Shown one piece after another: positions 24,579 through 35,404 of a stretch of 64,000 nt of DNA. The notes beneath the pieces were generated by a model that saw only the letters and a program-made list of their open reading frames with translations, ran no database searches and had not been told where the DNA came from. This DNA comes from Silene conica (lineage: Eukaryota > Streptophyta > Magnoliopsida > Caryophyllales > Caryophyllaceae): NCBI GenBank assembly GCA_029255685.2, contig CM055311.2, positions 19,242,952-19,306,951 of the forward strand, read 5' to 3'. The position numbers were made by a program, and so were the translations under genes. Numbering within the stretch: the stretch's first letter is position 1; each line of letters begins with the position of its first letter.

Positions 24579-25253
24579 TGGCGGCCTAATAATTAAGTCA
24601 AACTAATTCATAAGACCACACCTTCCTTAATCACACTCCCAATCCCCCAAGGATCTATCAATCAACGACTTGACATTGACATTTACCACAAGTCAAGCAC
24701 ACGTTACTTAAACCTTCAATTATTTAACCAAATCTTATATTTCAGACATAAAACATTCCATTACTTTTGACTAACATTATTGATTCAATGCCATTTAAGC
24801 AACCTTTTTATCTAAATTAATTAGCAACATTCCATAACTATTGATTTTTAAAGTGTATTTTTCGGTCTCATTTATTCAAATACAACTTAAATAAAACAAC
24901 AGATTACTTATGAATTCTCATTCGTTAAATAAAAACAAATTGAACCAAGTAAACAAACACAATTCATCGGAATAAAAACATAAAAATTCATTATACCATC
25001 GTGACAACACGATTACTTATGAATTCTCATAACTCGATAAATACACTTCCGGGGATTACAAAACCCGTACACATATAATGCGTTGCAAAATATAATAAAT
25101 TACGCTCTGTTCTTACTTACTTCCATAACTAAAATAAAAATAGAATGATAGTCTTTAAAGTCTCATTCCATACTAATTTCGTTTTTCCATTTTCTTTTTT
25201 TGCCTAATTGTAATTACTTTGCTTACAAAACTTAAACCGAGTTTTAACTGTCT
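24579..25253. other. 3' flank of the CRF gene, AT-rich
   Basis: No coding signal. It lies downstream of CRF on the minus strand, so the transcript's 3' UTR and poly(A) site should be in about 25000-25253. No single polyadenylation signal stands out. Confidence 0.45.
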
Positions 25254-26183
25254 TTAGAGACAAACTAAAGGATCCGATCCAAATATGTCCCCAATATCCG
25301 GTAAATAATCATGAGTAGACCAATCCGACAACCCAAGCCCAAGCCCAGGCCCGAACCCAAAATCATCTCCATCGTTCAAAAACATTCCTCCTGACATAAA
25401 CGGGTCAACCAACTCAGGCAAACCAGGTACAGCTTTATCAAATTCAAAAAATTCACTCGGAAACAGCGAATCAAAACCGGACACGTAAGACTCTTCACTA
25501 TCCTCCTTAACCGACTCAACCTTCACCGGTTCGGATACGGGTCGAAATCGAAGAACAGAAGTAGGCGACCTAGCAGCACGGTGAGACCCATCATCCTCGT
25601 CATCAAGAGTTGCAGAAGACGATGATGTGGAGGAGAGAGAAGAAACCTCCTTTTTGCTTGCTGACGTAGAGGATGACGTGGCTGGGTTGGAGAAATTAGT
25701 GAGCGCGTCAGGTCCACGTAACTGTAAAGCTGCGTTATCGTACACTAACGCAGCTTCTTCAGCAGTCTCGTACGTACCCAACCAGATTCTGACACGTCGC
25801 ATAGGGTCTCGAATCTCAGCCGCCCATTTACCCCATGGTCTCTGTCTCACTCCCCTGTACTTCTTCACACTCGAAGATTTCATCTTTTTCCTTGACCTCC
25901 CTGGAACGACGTCGTTTGGAGAAACAATATTTTCATTATTCTTCAGTTGTGAAGTAGAGGTGGTGGAGGAAGTACAAGTGTCGATGTTAACCTCGTTGAT
26001 GAACCGCTTGACACGACGTCGTTTTTGGGTTGAGTCATCTTCGTCACTGGAGGAGTCAGTAGCGTAGGAGTCAGTGACTGAGATTCTTACTGTTTTAGGG
26101 TAAAAAGTGGAGTTACTGTGATTTTTAACCGTGGTTGTTTTACTGACATGCTCTGAGTATTTTACTTTAGTTGTGTCCATCAT
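25254..26183 (-). CDS. CRF: Cytokinin response factor (AP2/ERF subgroup VI transcription factor)
   Basis: Intact intronless frame of 309 codons. CRFs are nuclear ERF-type activators induced by or acting with the cytokinin two-component pathway, in organ and vascular development and stress. N-terminal CRF domain: [19 protein letters not shown] (residues 31-49), then the basic [11 protein letters not shown] (55-65). A basic stretch RSRKKMK (96-102) may be a nuclear localisation signal. AP2/ERF domain: residues 109-165, with [18 protein letters not shown] and the ERF-type [15 protein letters not shown]-terminal SPTSVLRF (206-213) is the CRF MAP-kinase-type motif, followed by an acidic, Phe-rich activation region ending [16 protein letters not shown]. 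From memory this tail resembles Arabidopsis CRF1/CRF2 (LFGSDPL), so a CRF2-like member is likely. The start is the first of two adjacent Met codons, and the length fits the family. It is the only intact host gene in the window, with transposons on both sides. Confidence 0.95.
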   Translation of the reverse strand: MMDTTKVKYSEHVSKTTTVKNHSNSTFYPKTVRISVTDSYATDSSSDEDDSTQKRRRVKRFINEVNIDTCTSSTTSTSQLKNNENIVSPNDVVPGRSRKKMKSSSVKKYRGVRQRPWGKWAAEIRDPMRRVRIWLGTYETAEEAALVYDNAALQLRGPDALTNFSNPATSSSTSASKKEVSSLSSTSSSSATLDDEDDGSHRAARSPTSVLRFRPVSEPVKVESVKEDSEESYVSGFDSLFPSEFFEFDKAVPGLPELVDPFMSGGMFLNDGDDFGFGPGLGLGLSDWSTHDYLPDIGDIFGSDPLVCL

Positions 26184-26530
26184 TTTATTTATTTGTTGGG
26201 TGGTATGAGGATGTTTTTAGGGTTATATAGTAGACATTTGAGGAAAGGGAGACGGTTTTACGATAACGTTAGGGTAAAACCGTATTATACAAGTATTTAT
26301 ATATTTATGTTAAAGGAGAGGGGGGAAATGAGAAATGAGCGTGCGGAAAGAAGCGTGAAGTAGAAAGATATGAAAGGAGAGATTCGTTTAGAATCGAGGG
26401 AGTAAAAAAGAAGAGAAAGATAAGATTGTGGGGAGCAATGAAAAAAAAAGGAAAGAGCGTTAAAGAGAAGCTTCAAAAATTGTAGGAGGAGAAGGAGGAG
26501 ATGAGGTTTTTATAAAAAAGAGAAAAAAGG
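26184..26530 (-). promoter_or_regulatory. CRF 5' leader and candidate core promoter
   Basis: Upstream of the CRF start, the coding strand is strongly pyrimidine-rich (about 26320-26700), as in long plant 5' UTRs with Y patches. Candidate TATA boxes on the minus strand are TTTATAAAAACC (about 26507-26514), TATATAAAT (about 26295-26303) and CTATATAACC (26221-26230). The last would leave a leader of only about 12 nt, so one of the first two is more likely. The start site cannot be fixed from sequence alone. Confidence 0.5.
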
Positions 26531-28000
26531 AAGAAAGTGGAATATTATGAAGAGGTTTAGAACGTGGTTTAATGGTAGTCAGAGAGAGTAAGTGAGCACG
26601 GAGCACAAAAATGCAGAGTAAAGGAGATTTATTGAGAAAGAAAGTTGGAGGGAGGAGAGATAAGGAAAGGCGAAGAAAAGAGGAAAGGTGTTGTTTATTG
26701 GGGGAATATTTGGGGTTTAAGAAGATTGGGTCATTTGGGTGGGGTGGCCTTGGGGTATGACCTCCTAATAAATTTAAATATATTATCAAATTACTATCTC
26801 TATTGCTAAACGGTTGGGTTTGGGTCGGATTAATCCGGGTTCTCCCGGTTATGATTTGCCAGGATTTGAGTCGGGGTATTGGGTCATTCTGGGTAAGATG
26901 TTAACTATGTAATTATTTAGGGATACCGCCCAATATACTGGAATGAATATTCAGGTTGAGTTGAAGACGGTCAGATTAATTTGGGCTTCAGATCCTCAAT
27001 TTGAGTGCGGGTCACACTAATATGTCAGGCTAAATGAGTTGGATTCAATAACAAGAAACAACCGTGAATTGCCTTACACGTATCTAAATAGGGAAGTACT
27101 CCCTCCGACTCAAAACTAGTGTCTCATTGTGAAGAAATGACTAAATTTATCAAATATTAGTTGTTTAATATTTTGGTTGAGTAGAGTTATTTAGATTGGG
27201 GAGAGTGTGTATTTATAATAAATAAGTTTTAATAAACAAAACACCCTATCATATTTATAATAAATAAGTTTTAATAAACAAAACACCCTATCATATTTGT
27301 TAGGGGAGCTAACCAAGAACCGAACATATTTAGACTAAACATAATTAACTATAAATACTGAAGATGTGTTAATTTAGTAGTTAAGGTAAACTTATTAATT
27401 GTTATGGACAATAGGCCTCAGGTTCAAATTATCATTCCTTTTATTTTAATTCTAGCAGCTACGTGAATTTATAGTACAATATCCACATTTTAAAATAAAT
27501 TACATATAAATGATTCATTGTGCCATTTTACGATATTTTTTAATATATATAGATTGGGTAAATTTTGAGTTCCTTTAGCTTATTGCTACGTTTTTTGTGG
27601 AGCGGTGGATAAGTGGAAGTATAAGCGTGGTGGATAATTAATTTGTATTTGAGTTAAGTTCCGTTTAATTTAAGGGAGGGAGGGAGGGAGGGAGAGAGGG
27701 AGTGATATAGTGTGTTCCGGTGGAGGATGAAGATATTTTAGAAGGTGGCCGCAAGTAGTGTGCAGATAGATTACGACACGTCGAAACGTGGTCCATCTCA
27801 GACGTCCATCCAATGGTCTTCTACATAACCAGATGTTGCTATCGCTGGACTTCCAGGGAACACTACTCACGTGATTTATACCCATATTACCAGTTACCGG
27901 TCGATATACCACTCTACATTCTTTAATCAGTCAACCTGCGTTTCACTACAAATCTACAATTTCATGCTCAAACTCACTTCTCACTCACTTCTCACTAACC
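26531..28000. other. CRF upstream region and intergenic DNA, with a promoter-like patch at the right
   Basis: 26531-26790 is still purine-rich on the plus strand. 27102-27125 (TACTCCCTCCGACTCAAAAC) is one end of a Stowaway-like element with no clear partner; 27210-27300 contains a 46 bp tandem duplication (AATAAATAAGTTTTAATAAAC). 27675-27712 is (GGGA)n. From 27770 to 28000 there are ACGT-core motifs (GACACGTC, CACGTG), CCAAT and TCTCACTCACTTCTCACTAACC immediately before an ATG at 28001, which looks like the start of a plant gene, but the following sequence is interrupted by a MITE and no reading frame continues. Confidence 0.4.
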
Positions 28001-28022
28001 ATGGCTTTGTGTATATTAATAT

Positions 28023-28186
28023 AAATTCTCATTTATGACGGTAATATCCGTCGTAAGTTTGTAACGGGTTAAATAAAATCTATTTGGAAAAATAAAAACA
28101 AACTATTTACGGTTCTCAATACATTTTCATTCTTATCTTATCTAATCGAGTAAGTATACTTAGACCCCTCACAAGAGAGACTGGCC
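28023..28186. mobile_element. Mutator-like MITE (family M), copy 3
   Basis: A 164 bp copy with AATTCTCATTTATGACGG at the left and CACAAGAGAGACTGGCC at the right, flanked by the 9 bp duplication TATTAATAT (28014-28022 and 28187-28195). It lies 20 bp after the ATG at 28001. Confidence 0.75.
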
Positions 28187-28195
28187 TATTAATAT

Positions 28196-28924
28196 AATAA
28201 TATAAGGTTATCCACATCTATACCCCTTATTAAAATGTGGGTAACATAGGTTACTATTCATAATGAATAGTAACTTTTTTTTGTCTTCTAGCTAACAATA
28301 AAACAACAAGCTATTTGATCATCACACTACAACATTCATCCGAGTATCACAATGCACACCTTCATTTCTTAATCTAGCAATAAAACAACAAGGCAATAAC
28401 CAATTAACAAAATAAGCAACAACTCAAATCAAACATCGTCCAATAAAAAAAAAAAGAATTTTGGTCATTTGCATTTACATGCACTACATATATTATTAAT
28501 CGACTTCATATTTATACACAAAATAAGCATTGTCATTTAAACCTTATTATATTATACGTACGACAAAAATCGAATATATTAAGATTACCAAAATGTTTGT
28601 CACATTTCCCATTTATTATGCAAATAAGATATTATTTAACAAATTTATTATTAAGAAAGATATATCCGTTTTATGAAAGATTGAGAATATTTTGACCGTA
28701 CAAAATTTACCCCTTTTAAATTGCTTTGTAAGTTTAATGTCATTAATGTGAATCGGGACTCTTTAATATTTGTCCAAAATATACTCCATCGTGATTAATA
28801 ATTATCTATTACTTTTTGCAAAATACCATTTTGAGCCACTTAGTCAATTATGTTATTGCTATCAACTAAATTGCTACCTACATCTGCTTTAGGCGCAAAG
28901 GTTCACTCATTGATACGCGTAAGT
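28196..28924. other. AT-rich intergenic DNA
   Basis: No coding potential. A phrase ATCAACTAAATTGC occurs at about 28861 and again, near-identical, at 29147 and 29413, hinting at small local duplications around the MITE and SINE. Confidence 0.4.
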
Positions 28925-29121
28925 CAATAAGTCTCCCTTGAGACGAATATATCCGTCTTAAGTTAAGACGGGTCAAGTAATATCCACTTGTACGAATAAG
29001 ATAAAAGTGAAAAGGTTTAGAGAAAAACAAAAGTTTGTCATATCTATGCAAATGTGTCATTATTCGGGTCGTCTTAAACTTAATACAAATACTTTCGTCT
29101 TAAATTAAATAAGAATTTGTG
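28925..29121. mobile_element. Mutator-like MITE (family M), copy 4, reversed
   Basis: The family in opposite orientation: CAATAAGTCTCCCTTGAGAC at the left and AAATAAGAATTTGTG at the right, 197 bp. The flanking 9-mers CGCGTAAGT (28916-28924) and TGCGTAAAT (29122-29130) differ only by two transitions, so this copy is probably older than copies 1-3. Confidence 0.65.
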
Positions 29122-29207
29122 TGCGTAAATTATGTAAGTTGTTATCTACTAAATTGCCACTTACATTGGTTTAGGCAAATGATAACTAATGGATAGGCGT
29201 AGATTAT

Positions 29208-29409
29208 CTTTTTTATTTTTCTTTTTTTGATGACAAGGGAATTGAATCCCCCCGGGCCTAACCATTTTCGCGCTACCACATGGACCGTGTAAGTCACTCC
29301 CTTCGGGGGACACGGTGGGACAAGTGATTATCACCCCCGTGACTCGAACTTGAGACCTCTCAACTTCTGCCTTTGGCAAGCTTTAAGGTTTAACCTAGAA
29401 CCACTTGCC
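29208..29409 (-). mobile_element. tRNA-derived SINE
   Basis: On the minus strand: head GGCAAGTGGTTCTAGG at 29409, an RNA polymerase III B-box-like GTTCGAGTC (29341-29349) about 60 nt in, a GC-rich body, and an A-rich tail after CCCTTGTCATC (29208-29228, seen as poly(T) on the plus strand). Head spacing and tail fit a plant tRNA-related SINE of about 200 bp. The A box is only approximate and no clean TSD was found. Confidence 0.7.
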
Positions 29410-30340
29410 GTTATCAACTAAATTGCTTTTTTTTTGCCAAAACCACACACCCAATTTCCTTCTCCATCTTCCTTCTCAAGCTACCATCTCCGTCCTTTCA
29501 TGGCGATTACTTTCCCCAACTAAAATATATCATACCCCTTCATCTCCCTTTTCTAAATTTTATGAACCTTAATCCTAACTACACCGTTAGATCCGCCAAT
29601 AACAAATTCGTCGGCGATCAGCTTACGTACCTCTGTAAAAACTTAGAAACACTTATTGCTTATTGGTGTTGGATGACCGGTATAATATGGCGGCTGAATT
29701 TTCGAATGATATTGGGTTTGTTTCACTATTTTTAGCCTGCGATTAAGATAATCAGTATATTTTTCGTAAGCCAAATTTTGAGACTCAAATGAGTTATAAT
29801 TAAGAAAGAGGCTTTCCATCTTCATCTCAACTGTGAAATGACATGGATTTGGTGATGCCATTAGGGTGTACGGTGAAATGCCTCAACGAATTTAGTAATG
29901 TCATCAAAGTGTTGGATGAAATGCCTCAACGAGGGCTCTTCTTAAGGAGTTACCTGTCACAAATCAGTTAGGATACGTTGCATGATATTGGCTGAGAGTA
30001 TAAAGCGTGAGTAATTGTTTAATCTCGACTTCCAGCCATTTTTAAGCTGCTTTCTGCTGGTTTTTGGCTTCAAACGTCTTCGCCTTATTCCTCAATAACA
30101 ATCGTTTCTATAAAAGAATTCATATACTTAGTTATGTGTGGATTTCAAGGGAAAAAAGGTACAAAAAACGGAGGTCTTGCTAATAATAGACTGTATCACT
30201 GAAATTTTGGCGGCCCACTAAAGTATGGTATACCATGATTATATAGGATTTTACAAATCCTACGGGTTTAGCCTATAATAATGTAATTTCAGTGGGCCTT
30301 CCGGTTAATGACTTAGGTATGTTCTTTTTGACTTTTTTGC
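29410..30340. other. Intergenic DNA, one small inverted repeat
   Basis: 29430-29560 is pyrimidine-rich. 30196-30300 has inverted ends (CACTGAAATTTTGGCGGCCCAC and GTAATTTCAGTGGGCC), possibly a small MITE. No gene is supported. Confidence 0.4.
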
Positions 30341-30611
30341 GCTGGACTGAGCTAAGCTGAACTGGACTGGACTTGACTGAATGAAGTTGAACTGAACTGA
30401 ATCGAACTGAACTGAACTGAACTGAGCTGAACTGAACTGAATTTAATCTAGCTGAACTGAACTGAACTGAATGAAGCTGAAATTAATAAAAGTGAATGAA
30501 GTTTAATTAAACAGAACTAAGTAAATAATAATAATAATATTAATAATAATAATATTAATAATGATAATAATAATAATAATAACAAAATAATAATATTAAT
30601 AATAATAACAA

Positions 30612-30656
<45 letters not shown>

Positions 30657-31301
30657 CGTTTATTTAGCAAAAAAATAATAGTTTTGTTTGATTAATAAAA
30701 GTTTGCGGTTTAAAAAAATAAAAAAATAAAAAAAGTTATTAATAATTTCATTCGGATGGATAAACTTGGTATACCAGTTATACAACATCAAAGTACTCAA
30801 AGAAGAACAAATTCAAACATGAATGATAAAGAATGGAAGAAACTCTTGGACAGCGTTCAAAAAAAATAGGGCGTGTTATTGGTGTCCATAATGACCACGA
30901 TAATGAAACACATCAAGATGATATGAAAGTCAATAACGAAGTAACATAGATGATGTCTTTTGTGTTAATGATATCTATATTTTCAAGATTATGATTTTCG
31001 ATTGTGTTAACAAATATTACTATTTGAATGTTATCAAATTTTATCTCTTACATTTTTCTCTACTCTCCCTTGTTTCACGAATAATAATAATAATAATAAT
31101 AATAACAACAACAACAATAATAATAATTTATAATTTATAATTAAAATATATATATATATATACAATAATAATAATAATAAACATAACAACAATAATAATA
31201 TTTAATAATTAATAATAATAAAATAGAAAAATCAATAAATATAAAATAACAATAATCCTAACAACAACAACAACAACAACAACAATAGTAATAATAATAA
31301 T
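30341..31301. repeat. Left half of a second GAACT/CAGTT repeat element with TAA microsatellites
   Basis: 30341-30480 consists of GAACTGAACTGA-type pentamers, the complement of the CAGTT arrays at 20719-21896; the edge AGGTATGTTCTTTTTGACTT (about 30317) loosely matches that element's TIR. Long (AAT)n and (AAC)n tracts follow (30520-30656, 31080-31130, 31150-31300) with about 400 bp of unique AT-rich DNA between them. The matching pentamers resume right of the LINE (35440-35540), so this was one element now split by LINE insertions. Confidence 0.6.
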
Positions 31302-31368
31302 TTCTTGTATCCCGGGTGCTCACTAATTTTTTGTAAACTTTGATTTTATCTCAATGAAAGTCCCGCGT
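31302..31368 (+). mobile_element. 5'-truncated 3' end of the RLE-type LINE
   Basis: A 67 bp piece whose frame reads LVSRVLTNFL-stop (TCTTGTATCCCGGGTGCTC...) and continues with AATGAAAGTCCCGCGTTAT. It matches the last codons and 3' UTR of the large LINE next door (LVSRVPTNLV-stop, then AATAAAAACCCAGTTTTAT). It is bounded by (TAA)n on both sides (31287-31301 and 31368-31391). Confidence 0.65.
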
Positions 31369-31391
31369 TATAATAATAATAATAATAATAA

Positions 31392-34300
31392 CGGTTGATA
31401 TTGGCGATTAGGGCATACCCTAGTAACGGTTCTACATCTTCGTCATCACCCCCGCCGGCGGTCACCTCACGTCACCGCCGTCATTTCCTCATCCCGTCGG
31501 CGACCTCACGTCATCGTCGGTCAACTGTGGGTGGTGGTGGTTCTTTTTGTGAGAGAGTGTTTGCGGGTTTTCGGGTTTCGCGATCGGGTTGCGCGTGGTG
31601 TGGGTACTAGGTTGTGTGGTGAGTTGCTATCGGTGGGGTTTAGTCGACGGCCTCTTCTGGTTTGGGTAGTGGTGGTTCTCTGGCGGTGGTTTGAATTTCA
31701 CCACGGTTTTGGTTTTAGGGTTTCGGGAGCATTTTACGTTTTAATAACTGGTGTTGCAGGGGTGGTGTTTCACGGTGGGTTTGGGATCACCGGTTTTTTT
31801 TCTGGGCAGGTGGGTGGAGCTGCTAGGGGCGCTGGTTACTGTGGGTGGAGCTGCTAGGGGCGCTGGTTGCTGCGGGTGTTTGTTTTTGTTCGCAGGTTGC
31901 GTTTTTTGTGTTGCGGACTTGCGGTGTTGCGTTTTTGCTGCCGGTGGCTTGTTCGGTGGTGTTGGGGACGTAGGTCCTTTCTGGGTTGCCGGGCGAGTGG
32001 TTGCCGGGTGAGTGGTTGCCGGGTGTGGTGTTTGCGAGTTTTCGCCCTTTACGGTTTTCACGGTGGGTTCGTGCGTTTTGTTTGCCACTTGCTATTTTTG
32101 GCAGGGGTGTGGAACGTCTTCAGGTGCGGGGCCGTTTTTTTTTCGTGGAGGCGCGCTTTTCGTACGTTGCTGTCATGTCTGGCCTCGTTCGGTATCATTG
32201 TCCTTTTGTGGGACTCTCTGGTTGTCAAGATGGTCGTGGAAATGGTCTTAAAAAAGCATCCATGCTGACTCATCTGCGTGATCGGCACTGTACCGGTGAT
32301 GCTCAGGTTATTACGCGACAATCTCTTACTTCTTTGTCTATTTTTGACGAGGCCGAGACTACCTTTCGTCGTATGGGTATTTGGTTATGCGGGGTTTGTT
32401 TTAAAACGCATGCACATAGTAAGCGTTGTTTACATGGGGATGGGTCTTCTGTTGAGGCACCAGATTTGGGTGATGGGGTTGTCTCTTTCGTTCTTTACGA
32501 CTTTCCTAGACCATCTGAGCCTGACTCACTCTTGCTTTCTGATGGTGTTGATCATGAGGTTGTGGGTGGTTTCACTGTTACTTCTCTTGATCGTTTGTTG
32601 TCTAAGGGTCTGAGAACTGTGAAGTCCATCCCCCCTAGGTGTCGCCTGGGTTTCTCGCGGGTTCTTAAAGGGACCCTTGATGCTGTGATCCGTTCTCCTT
32701 CTGATCTCTCATCTTGGGTTGCCTTGCTTGTTTTACCCATTTGTATTCTCAAGACTTTCTCTCCGCGGAGTAGTCGTGAGTGTCGTGCTGCTATCCGACG
32801 TCAGCGGCAGGAGGAGAGCATTTCTAGTGCTATTGGTTCGTGGGGTGTGCCTGGTGGCATGTTGCAGGTACTTCGGGATACCTTAGCTGCGTCTTCTCCT
32901 TCTTTTCGTTTTGATGAGGAGCTTGATAGGGGTGAGGCTAATGTTAAGCAGTGTAGGAGGAAGATTTGCGACGGTCATTACACCGCCGCCGTTCGTGTGC
33001 TATCATCTTCTGGAGTTGCTCCTTACAATACGGCTACTCTTGCGGCTTTGGCAGATAAGCATCCCATTGTCCCTTTGCCTGTTTTGCCTTCTCGGTCTGC
33101 GGGTAATCCTCCTCTTGTTGCCTCTGTCTCTGCTGTCCTGGGTATGATTCGGGGGTTTCCGCGTGGTACTTCTTGTGGTAGAGATGGTTTTCGTGCTCAG
33201 CATCTTCTGGATTGTTTGAGTGGTGCTGCGGCTGCCGTTTCCGATGAGCTGCTGGCTTCTATCACTGGGGTTGTTAACCTCTTTCTTGAGGGGCGGTGTC
33301 CTCTGGTTCTTGGTGAGTATATTGCGAGTGCGCCGCTGACCCCGCTTGTCAAGCCGGGTGGTGGTATCCGCCCTATTGCCGTGGGTACGATCTGGAGACG
33401 CCTTGTATCCAAGGTTGGTGCTTTTTTGATTGGTCCTTCTTTGAGTGGTTATTTTGATGGGCTTCAGTTTGGGGTTGGTGTTTCTGGTGGGGGCGAGGCT
33501 ATACTGCATGCGTTGAACCGGTTGGTTGAGAGCCGGGGTGATGAGGTGGGTCTTTCTATGCTGTTGGTTGATTTCCAGAACGCTTTTAACATGGTTGATA
33601 GAGAGGTCATGTTGCGTGAGGTGCGTAGTCAGTGCCCTGCTCTTTCTTGTTGGGTGGAGTTTTGTTATTCCCGCCCCGCTCGTTTGTATTATGGTGAGCA
33701 TAGCTTGTGGTCTTGTCAGGGTGTTCAGCAGGGTGATCCTTTGGGCCCGTTGCTCTTTTCGCTGGTCCTACACCCTTTAGTCTGTAAGATTCGTGACTCG
33801 TTCGACTTGAGCTTGCAGGCTTGGTATTTGGATGATGGCCTATTGTTGGGGATACCGTGGTTGTGGGGAAGGTTTTGGAGATGATTATGGAGGATGGGCC
33901 GCGATCGGGTCTCCATCTTAATATTGGCAAGACCGAGGTTTTTTGGCCTTCTGAGGACCCCCGGAGCCGGGATTTGGATGTTTTCCCTTCTGGTATTGCA
34001 CGCCCTCTGCGGGGTGTCAGAGTCCTTGGTGGTCCGGTGAGTATGTGCGCAGTTTTTCGTAGTGAGGTTGTGATGGAGAGAGTGTCTAAGACTATTGGGC
34101 TCATGGACTCTGTCTCTTTGGTTGATGATCCGGAGTGTGAGCTACTTTTGCTCCGAGCCTGTACTGGTATCTCGAAGCTTTATTTCGCATTGCGTACTTG
34201 TTCCCCTGATGCTTTCGGGACCGCTGCTCCTATTTTCGACGTGGCTTTGCGTTCTCATCTAGAGCGTATTGTCACTGCTTCTGGACCAGGTTTCGGTGAC

Positions 34301-35404
34301 TGGCAATGGCGACTTGCCACCCTCCCTTTCTCCTTTGGGGGCCTTGGTGTGTACGCTGCCTCTGACGTCCTGCACTATGTCTTCTTAGCTTCTAGGCTGC
34401 AGTCTGTGGCACTGCAGGATCGGTTACTTCGGGTTTCGGGGGCCCTTGACACCGGCCCCTCCTTTCAGTCAGCTCTGGATGCTTTTGCTGAGGTTACGGG
34501 TTCTGATTTTCTGCGCAATCCTTCTAAGATCGCTGCCACCAAACTTATGCAGAAATTGGCAGATGTTTATTTCACGAGGGTTGTTGCTTCGGCAGAATCG
34601 GTTTTCTCCTTGACTCCTCGTCAGGTTATGCTTTGGAAGTCTCAGCTGGGCGGTCACTCGTCGGATTGGTTACGTGTGGTCCCTATTTCCGGTTTGGGGC
34701 AGACTATGAACAGTAGGACTTATCGGTGCGTGCTCAGTTATCGGTTGGGTGTTCCGTTATTCTCGGTATCCGTGCCTTGCTCCGCTTGCGCCCGGGTTTT
34801 TGATGGGGATATCTTCGGGGATCATGCTGTATCCTGTGTTAGTGTTGTTGGTGTCAAAAATCAGCATAACCTGGTTCGTGATACTCTTCTGGATATCTGC
34901 TTCCGGTCGGGGATCTCTGCTGGTCGGGAGGTGGATATCGGTTTGCTCGATGGGGCGGGAGGGCCTTTGCGACCTGCGGATGTGCTGCTCTATTCCTGGG
35001 ACCGGGGTCGTGATGTTTGCGTGGATTTGGTTGGGTCTTCCCCTTTGACTCAATCGGGGATGGCTGATTTCTTGCCAGGAGGGGTCGTGCTGGATGCTGC
35101 TCGGAGGAAGTGCGCCAAGTATCGGGACTTGTGCGCGGGGCATGGGTATGATTTCTTGCCTTTCTCTTTCTCTTCTTTGGGGGAATTGGGGAAGATGCTG
35201 TTTCCTTGCTCAAGCGGATTCAGAAATTCTCTGTGTCCCAAGATGCTGGATCGAAGACCGCGGCTTTTATTTTTACTCGCCTTAGTTTTGCTATTGCTAA
35301 GGGAGTGGGCGCCCAGCTTGTTTCTCGGGTGCCCACCAATCTCGTGTAATTTTTCTTCCCGTTTTTAATAAAAACCCAGTTTTATAAAAAAAAAAAAAAA
35401 AAAT
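31392..35404 (+). mobile_element. R2/R4-like LINE with restriction-like endonuclease, near full length
   Basis: A GC-rich block in AT-rich surroundings, inserted in a (TAA)n tract: (ATA)n up to 31391 at the left, a poly(A) of about 17 (35388-35404) then (AAT)n at the right. The 5' UTR (31392-32174) has short tandem repeats, including a 30 bp unit twice (about 31806-31866) and a 14 bp GAGTGGTTGCCGGG-type unit about three times (31985-32030). One coding region (32175-35349) is followed by a short 3' UTR with AATAAAAACCC. There is no N-terminal APE endonuclease such as plant L1 and RTE elements carry. The (TAA)n context hides any TSD. Two single-base frameshifts suggest a fairly young but inactive copy. 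Confidence 0.8.
32175..35349 (+). pseudogene. LINE polyprotein: zinc fingers, reverse transcriptase, CCHC, restriction-like endonuclease (two frameshifts)
   Basis: About 1058 codons. N-terminal C2H2 finger (CPFVGLSGC then HLRDRH, about 32200-32290) and a second Cys/His cluster (CGVCFKTHAHSKRC, about 32390). RT: LVKPGGGIRPIAV (~33345), LLVDFQNAFNMVDR (~33560, A box), GVQQGDPLGPLLF (~33718, B box), WYLDDGLLLG (~33820; YLDD, catalytic aspartates kept), LHLNIGKTEVFWPS (~33912). C-terminal knuckle CSACARVFDGDIFGDHAVSC (34778-34838), then RPADVLLYSWDRGRDVCVD (~34969-35027) and KCAKY (~35108), matching the CCHC, PD-X12-14-D and K/R-X3-Y order of R2-class endonucleases. The frame slips by one base near 33850 (just after YLDDGLLLG) and near 35188; the true end reads LVSRVPTNLV. 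The start could also be the in-frame ATG at 31986, but 32175 sits just before the zinc finger and fits better. The family call is inference from these motifs. Confidence 0.75.

Noticed and set aside
26460-26789. 109-residue frame upstream of CRF
   Set aside because: Pyrimidine-rich leader and promoter sequence give a Ser/Leu/Pro-rich artefact with no domain.
29208-29409. tRNA gene
   Set aside because: It has a B box but no full cloverleaf, and the A-rich tail and 200 bp length fit a SINE.
31531-32268. Several overlapping frames in the LINE 5' region and on the opposite strand up to 35241
   Set aside because: GC-rich sequence has few stops; only the plus frame with zinc-finger, RT and endonuclease motifs makes sense.
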